A stretch of DNA of 64,000 nt from an uncultured bacterium. GTDB lineage: Bacteria; Planctomycetota; UBA1135; GCA-002686595. The position numbers and the translations under genes are program-made. Location: NCBI GenBank assembly GCA_938083085.1, contig CALLKX010000048.1, positions 1 to 64,000 on the forward strand. The letters are read 5' to 3'. The notes under the pieces are model-generated. The model was given only the letters and a program-made list of their open reading frames with translations, was not told the DNA's origin and searched no databases. This document shows, one piece after another, positions 1 to 8,209 of this stretch; the stretch's first letter is position 1, and each line of letters starts with the position of its first letter.

Positions 1-1646
1 CCGAGGAGCACCAGCGCTCGTGCGCGCAGCACGAGCGCGAGCACGGGCCGGTACAGCCGGAGGAGGACTCTGGCCAAAGGTCCGTGCCCGCCCGCGTCCG
101 AGGCCGGGCCGGCCCCGCGCAGGAGCAGACGGCAGAGGGCCGGGGTGACCGTCAACGCCACGGCGAGGGAGGCGAGCAGCGCGACCACGAAGGTGGCTCC
201 GAGCGGGCGGAAGAACTTGCCCTCGAGACCCTCCAAGAACATGAGCGGCAGAAACGCCAGGGCGAGGATAAAGGTGGCCTGGACCATGGCGGGCCGGATC
301 TCTCCGGTCGCCGAGATGACCACATCGGGGACCGCGCGACGTTCACCGTCGGGCCGCGCGCGGTTGATCCGTAGACGCCGCAGGACGTTCTCCACGTCGA
401 TGATCGCGTCGTCCACGAGCACTCCGATGGCGATGGCCATGCCGCCCAGCGTCATCACGTCGAGACCTCCACCTGTGGCGCCCAGCCAGAGCGCCGTGAT
501 CCCGAGCGAGAGCGGCAGTGCACAGAGGGCGATGAGGGCGGTGCGCAGGTTGAGCAGGAACGCCAGGAGCACCGCGCTCACGACCACCGCCGCCTCGAAG
601 GCCACGGCCCGTACCCGCGCCACGGCTCGCTCGATGAATGACGCATGCCGCGCGAAGCGCGCGTCAATACGCGCGCCGCGGGGCGGGCTCGAGCCGGCGA
701 GGACCTCGTCCACCGCCGCCGTCACGTCGAGGGTGTTGGTCCCGGGGGCCTTGGTCACCCCGAGGATCACCGCCGAAACGGCGCTTGCAGGGGCACCTTG
801 GCTCCCAAGGGCGACCGCCGCACTCCCCCGGCGCGGAGCGCCCTGGATCGCGATCTCCGCCACGTCGGAGACTCGCACCGGACGGCTTCCCCCCGTCCTC
901 AGCACCGCTGAGGCGAGGTCGGCCTCGCTCTCCACGCGCGCACGCTGCGCCACCTCGAGCTCGCGGCCCGCGTCATCCGGCAGGTACCCGCTGCTCCCGG
1001 TACTGTGGGCTCTCCCCACGGCCTCCGCGAGTTCACCGAGGGAGACATCGAAGGCCCGCATGGAGCTTTGGTCAGCGATGACCGCCAGCTCCGGCAGCCT
1101 CCCCCCCATGACCGAGATCTGCGCGACGCCGGGAACCGAGAGCAGCCGCGGGCGAAGCTCAAACTCTGCCCAGGCTCGCAGCTCGAGCCCGGCGGGGTCC
1201 TCCTGGGTCGCCACCAGGGTGACCTGGACGATCTCACCGGTGAGCGAGGCCTCGGGGCCCATGGCCGGGATCAGGCCCGGCGGGAGGTCACGCGCCACGG
1301 TGGTCAGCCGCTCGGCGACCCGCTGACGCGCGGCCTCGATGGGCGCACCGTCCTCGAAGTCCACGTAGGTGATCGACAGTCCGCTGACGCTTGAGGAGCG
1401 CACCCGGTCCACGCCACGGGCGCCCAGCATGGCGCGCTCCACCGGCATGGTCACCAGACGCTCAACCTCCTCCGTCGCGAGGCCGGGCGCCTCGGTCATC
1501 ACCGTCACCCGGGTGCCCTCGAGGTCCGGGAAGACATCCACCGGCAGTCGGGCCAAGGCGCCCAGCGCCACGGCGAGGAGGCCAAGCGCGACTGCGACCA
1601 CCGCCGCCGCGTTGCGTACGCAGACCGTGACCAGCGAGGTCAGCAT
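1..1646 (-). CDS. CusA/CzcA-type heavy-metal RND efflux transporter, N-terminal part (continues beyond window start)
   Basis: Minus-strand translation from ATG at 1646 reads MLTSLVTVCVRNAAAVVAVALGLLAVALGALARLPVDVFPDLEGTRVTVMTEAPGLATEEVERLVTMPVERA..., then ...GGLDVMTLGGMAIAIGVLVDDAIIDVENVLRRL, the RND TM4/IDVEN motif. No stop before the window edge, so it is missing from the ORF track. ATGA overlap with the upstream adaptor gene. Confidence 0.93.
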   Translation of the reverse strand, partial: MLTSLVTVCVRNAAAVVAVALGLLAVALGALARLPVDVFPDLEGTRVTVMTEAPGLATEEVERLVTMPVERAMLGARGVDRVRSSSVSGLSITYVDFEDGAPIEAARQRVAERLTTVARDLPPGLIPAMGPEASLTGEIVQVTLVATQEDPAGLELRAWAEFELRPRLLSVPGVAQISVMGGRLPELAVIADQSSMRAFDVSLGELAEAVGRAHSTGSSGYLPDDAGRELEVAQRARVESEADLASAVLRTGGSRPVRVSDVAEIAIQGAPRRGSAAVALGSQGAPASAVSAVILGVTKAPGTNTLDVTAAVDEVLAGSSPPRGARIDARFARHASFIERAVARVRAVAFEAAVVVSAVLLAFLLNLRTALIALCALPLSLGITALWLGATGGGLDVMTLGGMAIAIGVLVDDAIIDVENVLRRLRINRARPDGERRAVPDVVISATGEIRPAMVQATFILALAFLPLMFLEGLEGKFFRPLGATFVVALLASLAVALTVTPALCRLLLRGAGPASDAGGHGPLARVLLRLYRPVLALVLRARALVLL

Positions 1647-3364
1647 CAGTCTTCCTCGGCGTGGAACGTACCGTCAGCGTGGAAGTGTCCGCCGCTCTGG
1701 ATGGCTCCCTGGGCGGCGAGGCCGAGGCGGCCTGCGCCCCTGGCGACCACGCGATTCCCCGGCTCGATCGGGCTCTCCACGAAGGTCCACTCCGGGCCCT
1801 CCTCGATCACGGTGACCGCCACGGCGATCAACTCCATTGTCGTCGCAGGATTCTCCACCCAGACGATGCGCTCTGCCCCGTCTCGGCGGAGCGCCGCGGT
1901 GGGCACCGCCAGGCGTGACGAGGGAACGAGGTTCGAGACCGTCGGTTCGACGCCAGGGGCCAGCGAAGCCGCGGCGCGCTCGAGACTCGCCGCCACGCGG
2001 GTCCGCGCCTCCTCCGCCACCACACCGGCCTCGAAGGTCACCGTGACCACCGAGCTGCCGCTCGAGCTTGTCGAGGCCGTCCCAGCGACCCCGCCGCTCC
2101 TCGCCAGCGCGTCCTCGAGGGGGCGGCCCACCAGCTCCTCCACCTGCTCCGCCGAGAGCCCCTCCGCCGAGGTGGTGACCTCGACGCTCGGACCGGGTGC
2201 TGGAATCGACACGATCACGGAGAGCCCCGGGCGCGCCCAGAGCGGCGCGGCAGCGCCGCTGAAGAACGCGAAGACCTCTGCGCTGCGCTCGCGCGCGTCG
2301 GCGGTCAGCCCGGAGCGGAGGGTCGCCGCCACCGCGCCGCCCGTCCCGCTCGCAGAGCGAACCTGAACCCGCGAGCCCTCGGTGAGGCGCGAGAGATCCG
2401 CCTGGAACACCGCGCCCCTCACCTGAACCGCGCCGCGCCGCCGCACGCGCACGACGGGGTCCCCTGCCTCGGCCCACGCGCCGTCCGTGGTCTCGAGGGA
2501 CAGGACCTGGCCGGGCCGCTGCGCGCGCACCTCGATGCGGTCGATGGTCCACCAGCTCCGCCCGTCGCCATCGTCCCCCACGACCACCGCGCCGTCGCCG
2601 CCGATGAGCTCAGCCACGGGGACGCCGGTGAGCGTCGCCGCCCTTGCCAGGAGGGACTCCCTGCGGGCCTCGGCTGACGTGCGACTCGCGAGCCGCTCGG
2701 CCCGATCCACGGCCAAGCGGGCCCCGACCTCCTGGGCCTCCGCCAGCCGAGCACGGGCGTCCAGCAGGGACGCCTGAGCGTTGACCAGCGCCGCCGCCTG
2801 GCCACCACCCGCATCCCGGATCGCGTCCAGTTGCTTGAGCCGATCCGACCAGCGCCCCTCAAGGGCCGACAGCGCCTCCTCGTGCCGATGATGCGCGAGC
2901 TCGAGGTGCTGCGCCTCTTCGAACCATGCCACGTGTCCCTCCAGCTCGGCACGGACCGCCGCGAGCTCCGCCTGCAGCGAACGCCACGAGGGCGCGTCGA
3001 TACGGAACAGCAGCTCGCCCTCCCCGACCTCGCTGAGGGGGAGCGCCACGACCTCGACCCTGCCGTCGAGGGGGGCGGCGGCCACCTGCAGGGCATCAAA
3101 GGCGGGCTCGACCGCACCCGGGAACTCGAGCAGCGGGCCCCGCCCGCGGAGCTCCGCCTCCACGAGCACCAGCCCCAACGCCTCTCGCCCCTCCGCGTTC
3201 AGCAGCATGGACCGAGCCCCGCCGGGCTTCACCTCCTCGCCGTGGTCATGTGCAGCGTCGTTCGCGTGATCGGTGGAGGCCGGCGCCCCGCCGCCACAGG
3301 ACGCGGCGAGGAGCAGACAGAGGGCGAGGGTGCGCCCCTTGGGTGGGTCCAGTTGCATCATCAC
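1646..3364 (-). CDS. RND efflux periplasmic adaptor (MFP) lipoprotein with His-rich termini and an embedded RND-porter-like segment
   Basis: Lipobox-like N-terminus (LLLAASCGGG), hairpin/lipoyl/beta-barrel organisation, LAVPTAALRRDGAERIVWV motif, located between TolC-like and CusA genes. HANDAAHDHGEE and GGHFHADGTFHAEED are His-rich. See finding on residues ~392-480. Confidence 0.88.
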   Translation of the reverse strand: MMMQLDPPKGRTLALCLLLAASCGGGAPASTDHANDAAHDHGEEVKPGGARSMLLNAEGREALGLVLVEAELRGRGPLLEFPGAVEPAFDALQVAAAPLDGRVEVVALPLSEVGEGELLFRIDAPSWRSLQAELAAVRAELEGHVAWFEEAQHLELAHHRHEEALSALEGRWSDRLKQLDAIRDAGGGQAAALVNAQASLLDARARLAEAQEVGARLAVDRAERLASRTSAEARRESLLARAATLTGVPVAELIGGDGAVVVGDDGDGRSWWTIDRIEVRAQRPGQVLSLETTDGAWAEAGDPVVRVRRRGAVQVRGAVFQADLSRLTEGSRVQVRSASGTGGAVAATLRSGLTADARERSAEVFAFFSGAAAPLWARPGLSVIVSIPAPGPSVEVTTSAEGLSAEQVEELVGRPLEDALARSGGVAGTASTSSSGSSVVTVTFEAGVVAEEARTRVAASLERAAASLAPGVEPTVSNLVPSSRLAVPTAALRRDGAERIVWVENPATTMELIAVAVTVIEEGPEWTFVESPIEPGNRVVARGAGRLGLAAQGAIQSGGHFHADGTFHAEED

Positions 3365-4656
3365 TCTTGCTCCTCGTTCGTTCCGTGCGGCGCGTGAAGC
3401 GCCGCGAGTTCCATGCGCGCCACCAGCTCCTCACCGAGGAGCTGGAGTCGTTCGAGCTCGGCGGCCTGGCGCCGCTCCATGGCATCCACCAGCAGGAAGG
3501 GGCGGAGGTCGCCCAGGGCCAGGAGCTCGGAGAGAATGGACTCCTGCTCCAGCGCCAGCGGAAGGAGGCCCTGCTCGACCGGCGCGCGCCGGCCGCGGGC
3601 CGAGCGCATGGCACGGCGCACGCGCTCCTCGCGCTCAAGGGCGCGCTCGAAGGCGAGCTCATAGGCCTGGGCCGCGACCTCCCTTCGGGCGACGGCCTGG
3701 GCCAGGGCGCCGAGGCCGCGGTTCCACAGAGGGATCGGGATCTGGAGTCCGAAGAGGACCCGCCTCCCGCCCCCCTCACGGCCGGCTCCCGCCCCCAGGC
3801 TCGGCTCGATGAAGCGGGCCCGGTGGGCCACGTTGACCGCGGCCTCCGCGACCTCGAACGCCGCAGCTGCAGCGACCAGCTCAGGCAGCTCCCTGCTGAC
3901 GGTCCCCTCCGGCTCGCCGGCGTTGTCCTCGATCATGAGGGGCTCGAAGGCGACAGGCCCGCCACCGCGCAGCCCAAGGGCGTGCAGCATCCTGAGCTCC
4001 AGGTCCTGCGCCCGCTGGCTCGCCGCGACCGCGCGGCGCTCTGCGTCGATGCGCGCGAGCCGCAGGAGCCCGCTCTCCACCGTCCCGAGGTTGCCGGTCT
4101 CCACGAGGACCTCGATCCGCTTGAGGGGCCCGGCGAGGTCCTCGGCCAAGGTCCGGTTGGAGCGCTCTTCCGCGAGCGCAACGGTCCAGGCCACCCAGTC
4201 CGCCTCGAGGCTCCGCGCCCGCTCGAAGACCAGCCGCTCCGCCCGGGCCACCGCGAGACGGGCCTGGGCGTCCAGCCGACTCGCCAGCGCGTGCTGCCGG
4301 CCGGCGATGGCCAGCGGGACCTGGATCAGCACATCGAGCTCGTCGAGGGCCCCGCTGGAGAGGGCGTTCGCGAGGTCCAAGTTCAGCGTCGGGTCCGGCC
4401 AGAGCCCGGCGTGCTCTCTTCCCGCAAGGGCGGGGAGCTCCCTGGCAAAGGCGAGCTGAAGCTCCGGGTCGAGCACCGGGAGCAGCTCCCTCGCCTGCTT
4501 GAGGGTGAGCCCGCCCGAGGTGGGGATCTCGACGCGGGCCTCACGGAGGTCCCGGCGCTCGGCGATCCAGTCGAGATCGACCGGTCGCGGCGGGGGCGCG
4601 GCGCAGCACGGGAGCGCGGCGAGCAGCAGGAGTGAAGCGCGGGAGCGGAGTCGCAC
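3361..4656 (-). CDS. TolC/CusC-family outer membrane efflux lipoprotein
   Basis: Lipoprotein signal (LLLLAALPCCAAP), long helical TolC-like regions (GLTLKQARELLPVLDPELQLAFARELPALAGREHAGLWPDPTLNLDLANAL), overlaps adaptor start. Confidence 0.85.
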   Translation of the reverse strand: MRLRSRASLLLLAALPCCAAPPPRPVDLDWIAERRDLREARVEIPTSGGLTLKQARELLPVLDPELQLAFARELPALAGREHAGLWPDPTLNLDLANALSSGALDELDVLIQVPLAIAGRQHALASRLDAQARLAVARAERLVFERARSLEADWVAWTVALAEERSNRTLAEDLAGPLKRIEVLVETGNLGTVESGLLRLARIDAERRAVAASQRAQDLELRMLHALGLRGGGPVAFEPLMIEDNAGEPEGTVSRELPELVAAAAAFEVAEAAVNVAHRARFIEPSLGAGAGREGGGRRVLFGLQIPIPLWNRGLGALAQAVARREVAAQAYELAFERALEREERVRRAMRSARGRRAPVEQGLLPLALEQESILSELLALGDLRPFLLVDAMERRQAAELERLQLLGEELVARMELAALHAPHGTNEEQE

Positions 4657-4749
4657 GGATTCAGGGGGCAGGGACTTCGAAGGATACGGCGGGTACCGGC
4701 GCAGAGACGCTCGGCGAACGGGCCAGGGGGTTCCCCGGCGCTCCGCCGA

Positions 4750-5223
4750 TCAACGAAGGACCTGGACCGTCACGCGGTGTCGCAACGCGGCGCTCCGCGA
4801 GGGTGGAGCCGCTCGTGGCGGCGCGCGGCGACGCGCGCGCCTCGGTGCCTCCGATGGGCTTGTCCACCGGGCGAGGCTCGACTCCGCGGCCTCTGCGGTC
4901 AGCGATGCGAAACACTTCCCCCCCTCGAGGTCCACCGGCAGAGCCTCCTCCGCCACCAGCTCAAGGTCCACGCACACCTCCGAGTCGAGCGGCGCGCCAG
5001 GCTCATCCGGGGCCGCCGGGAGGTCGCTCTTGGGATCCTCTGCATGGTGACCGCAGCCACAGCTGGTCTCGGCAGGGGTCGCATCCCGACCGCCGGGGAT
5101 CCCCAGGCAAAGCTCTACGCCGCCCACGGGCGCCATGGCGGCGAAGGCCTGCAGGAGGAGCAGCAGAGGTGCGATGAGACGAAGCATCTCTTTGTTTTTC
5201 GGCTTCACGCCGCCCCCGGTCAA
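4750..5223 (-). CDS. Small exported Cys/His-containing protein upstream of metal efflux operon
   Basis: Signal-like N-terminus LRLIAPLLLLLQAFAAMAPVGG followed by ELCLGIPGG...ETSCGCGHHAED...SEVCVDLELV; same strand as and directly upstream of the efflux genes. Exact start uncertain. Confidence 0.6.
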   Translation of the reverse strand: MTGGGVKPKNKEMLRLIAPLLLLLQAFAAMAPVGGVELCLGIPGGRDATPAETSCGCGHHAEDPKSDLPAAPDEPGAPLDSEVCVDLELVAEEALPVDLEGGKCFASLTAEAAESSLARWTSPSEAPRRARRRAPPRAAPPSRSAALRHRVTVQVLR

Positions 5224-5371
5224 GCAGAGCCACGGAATCCCGGCGGCTCCGCTCCCGCCCCCCCCACGGAGCCCCCAGGAGCGCCGCCTGCCCGCACGAC
5301 TCGGCTCCAGTCAGCCCCACCCGACCGATACCGGCCCAGGGAAGCGCCTCGACGGCCGCGAGCGCGGAGCC

Positions 5372-7864
5372 TCAGCGGCCGATGCGCTTCGCCCGCACGA
5401 AGTTGGTCAGGATCCGGAAGACAGAGGTGTCGAAGACCTCGGCCGAGGCGGCGGAGGTGGACTTCCACCACTTCTCCTCCCCCAGCGTCCGCAGCTGGAG
5501 CGGCTTCAGCCCCATGTGGTTCACCGCGAAGGCCTGCCGGTCGATGGGCTTCTTCAGCCCGGTCGCCGCGCTGAACCCCTGCTCCTCGAAGTGGTTCGCC
5601 GTATCGAGCACCGTGCCGTGTCCCATGCGGAACCAGGCTGCCAGGTCGCCGGACCCGTGCTTGGTGGCGGCGCTGGGGCTGTCGAGCAGGACCTCGACGC
5701 GCTCTGGATCAAGGACCTTGATCAGGTGCGCGCCAACGAGGCTGTAGTAGGGCTGCACGCCGCCATCGAACACGCCGCGCAGGAAGGGTGACGCGGCCCC
5801 CGCACGGGTCGGGACGGCGTACACGTTGTCCATCACCTCCTGCGGCCAGGGGAACTTCGCCACCAGCGCAGGGAAGCTCCGCTGCACCGTGTTCGTCAGG
5901 GACCAGCAGGAGGTGAAGAGCGCACCGCCGGAACGGACGAACCAGCGGACGGCCTCCACGTCGGCGGGCGCGATCTCTCCGGTGCACCCGACCATGAGGA
6001 TCGCGCCGGGGTGAAGCCGGGACGCCTGCACCCGCCCCGCGGGCGCGATGCGGAACTTGATGCCGAGGCGCTTCAGCACCTTCTCGATGTGATCTCCGCG
6101 ACCCGGAATCACGATCACATCCAGGCCCTGGTAGATCGCCGCCTCGTTCACGCTGTACCCGTAGCGCTTCTGGAGATCACGCTGCTCGGCCTTCGTCCGG
6201 AAGGTGGCGCGCTTCGCGTTCTCTTCCCACCACGCCGGCCAGTCCTCGGGCTTCATCACCATGCCGCTGCGTCCGGAGAACGCGAGGAGCGCGCGGTGGG
6301 CCGTCTCCACGACGCAGGAGTGCTCGTCCTTCAGGGCCGCGAGCAGCGGCGCCACGCAGCCAGGCCGTGAGAGCTGGGCCATGCCCTCCGCCGCGGACGC
6401 TCGGAGCTGCCACTGCTCGGAGCTCAGGAGCAGCTTCAGGGGCTCGAGGGCCGCGTCCGAACGAGTTCGCCCGAGCGCCACGGCTGCGGAGGTCGTGAGC
6501 GCCGGACCAGGATCTCCGGCGATGAACGCGACCAGCGCCGCCACCACCGGCGGCGCAGCCTCCGGTTGACCGAGGGCCACGGAAACGGCTTCCAGAACGC
6601 GCTCGCTGGCGCCGCCCTCGAGGAGCTCCAGGAGGGTCAACGCCGAGGGCTCGAGGGCGTCACGCTCGGCGCCGACCGTGAGGTCGACCGTGCCCGCGAG
6701 CAGCCCCACGAGCTGGAGCTGGACGCGGGCGTCCAACTCGCCGCCGAGGGCCTCCTCGGCGACGCGGCTGCCCACCTCGCCGAGGCTCCCCATGGCGTGC
6801 GCGGCCGCCGCTCGGGTCGGCACGTCCTCGGACCTGAGCAGCCGCTCCAGCCAGGGGCCAGCGCTCTCGGCGTCGACGGTCCCCGCGCCGAGGACCCGCG
6901 CCAGCCGCGGCCCGGCCTCGAGGGCGCCCGCGATGGGCTCCCCCCGCTCACCCTCGAAGCAGGCGACGAGGAAGCTCCGCGCGTCCGCCGGGGACATGGA
7001 CCGAAGGGCTCCGGCGAGGGCGCTCTCCAGCCGGCGCTCGATGACCGCCGGCAGGCCCATCGCCGCCAGCGCAGGACGAAGCACCACGGCATCCTCCGGC
7101 GTCGGTGCCTCGGAGACCGCGTCGAGCGCCGCACAGACGATGGCGATGTCCCGCGGCTCGTCGAGCCGCTCCAGCACGAGGTCCTTTAGGGCCTCCGTTC
7201 GGACGGGACCTGCGCCCCGGGCCACGGAGACCATCGCTCGCGCCGCAGCGGGGCCGTCGACTGACTCCTTGGACTTCAGCCCCTTCGACAGTCTCTTCAC
7301 GTTCTTCGCCGCCGCCTTGGCCTCCATCCCGGGGGCGGTAGCAGAGGCCTCCACGCAGCAGGCGAGGGCCGTCGCGGCGACGAAGAAGGTCTTGCCCGAG
7401 CACTTCTTCAGCAGCGCAGCCGCGGCCGAACCATCGGTGCAGCCGCCGAGCAATCGCGCCGCGGAGATGCGCGCCTCCGTGAAGGGGGACTCCAGCGCGA
7501 CCTCGACCATTCCCTTCGTGATCGCCTTGTTGACCGGACGCCCCTCGAGGCCGCGGATCGCCGTGAGCACGACGAGCAGGTCCTCGTCACTGCGGGCCGC
7601 CTTCACCAGCGCCGCCTCGGCCTTCGGCGAGGCGTCCCCGGCGAGGTCGAGGGCCGCGCCCTGCCGGTCGGACGGGTCCTTGGAACGGATGTTCTTCAGG
7701 GCGTCCGATTGCGGAGCGGTCGCAGGGGCCGTGGCGACCTGCTGCCCGCCGGGCCACAGCTCCGCCGGGGAGTCCGCGGCGTGTCCGCGAACCGGGGTGA
7801 GGAGCCACGCAGCGGCGCAGAATGTGGCAAACAGGCGCACCTCGGTTCGTTGTCGTTGCTCCAT
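5372..7864 (-). CDS. Exported HEAT-repeat protein with C-terminal GATase/ThuA-like domain
   Basis: Signal peptide, many helical HEAT-like repeats (e.g. AALVAFIAGDPGPALTTSAAVALGRTRSDAALEPLKLLLSSEQWQLRASAAEGMAQL), then alpha/beta segment VIVIPGRGDHIEKVLKRLGIKF...GAILMVGCTGEIAPADVEAVRWFVRSGGALFTSCWSL. Confidence 0.75.
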   Translation of the reverse strand: MEQRQRTEVRLFATFCAAAWLLTPVRGHAADSPAELWPGGQQVATAPATAPQSDALKNIRSKDPSDRQGAALDLAGDASPKAEAALVKAARSDEDLLVVLTAIRGLEGRPVNKAITKGMVEVALESPFTEARISAARLLGGCTDGSAAAALLKKCSGKTFFVAATALACCVEASATAPGMEAKAAAKNVKRLSKGLKSKESVDGPAAARAMVSVARGAGPVRTEALKDLVLERLDEPRDIAIVCAALDAVSEAPTPEDAVVLRPALAAMGLPAVIERRLESALAGALRSMSPADARSFLVACFEGERGEPIAGALEAGPRLARVLGAGTVDAESAGPWLERLLRSEDVPTRAAAAHAMGSLGEVGSRVAEEALGGELDARVQLQLVGLLAGTVDLTVGAERDALEPSALTLLELLEGGASERVLEAVSVALGQPEAAPPVVAALVAFIAGDPGPALTTSAAVALGRTRSDAALEPLKLLLSSEQWQLRASAAEGMAQLSRPGCVAPLLAALKDEHSCVVETAHRALLAFSGRSGMVMKPEDWPAWWEENAKRATFRTKAEQRDLQKRYGYSVNEAAIYQGLDVIVIPGRGDHIEKVLKRLGIKFRIAPAGRVQASRLHPGAILMVGCTGEIAPADVEAVRWFVRSGGALFTSCWSLTNTVQRSFPALVAKFPWPQEVMDNVYAVPTRAGAASPFLRGVFDGGVQPYYSLVGAHLIKVLDPERVEVLLDSPSAATKHGSGDLAAWFRMGHGTVLDTANHFEEQGFSAATGLKKPIDRQAFAVNHMGLKPLQLRTLGEEKWWKSTSAASAEVFDTSVFRILTNFVRAKRIGR

Positions 7865-8209
7865 GGCAGCGCCCCCTCCAGGGCGGTGGAATCATGCCAG
7901 AACCGAGCGGGCGCGTCGGCGAGCCTCCAGCGCGCGCGGGCGTCTGCGCTCCAATCGAGGAGACCCCGCCGGATTCCCCGGGCAATCGTTTGCCTGGCGA
8001 TCCCGTATCCATAAGGTTCGGACCCGGTTAGGCACCCTTCGCCTCGACCGGCTTTCCTCGCCCCAGGCCCCATCAGGTCGCGGCGAGGAGCCTCCCAGCG
8101 GGAGGAGCAGGATGAGGTGAGCGAGGTGCCCGGCTAGCCCGGAGTTTCCGCCCCTATGGCGGGACCCAGCCCCCCCTGAAACGGCATCACGCCGAATACC
8201 TGCCTCCAA

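Noticed and set aside
145-1326. 393-aa plus-strand ORF
   Set aside because: Antisense to the CusA-like gene; Arg/Ser/Ala-rich low-quality translation typical of GC-rich shadows.
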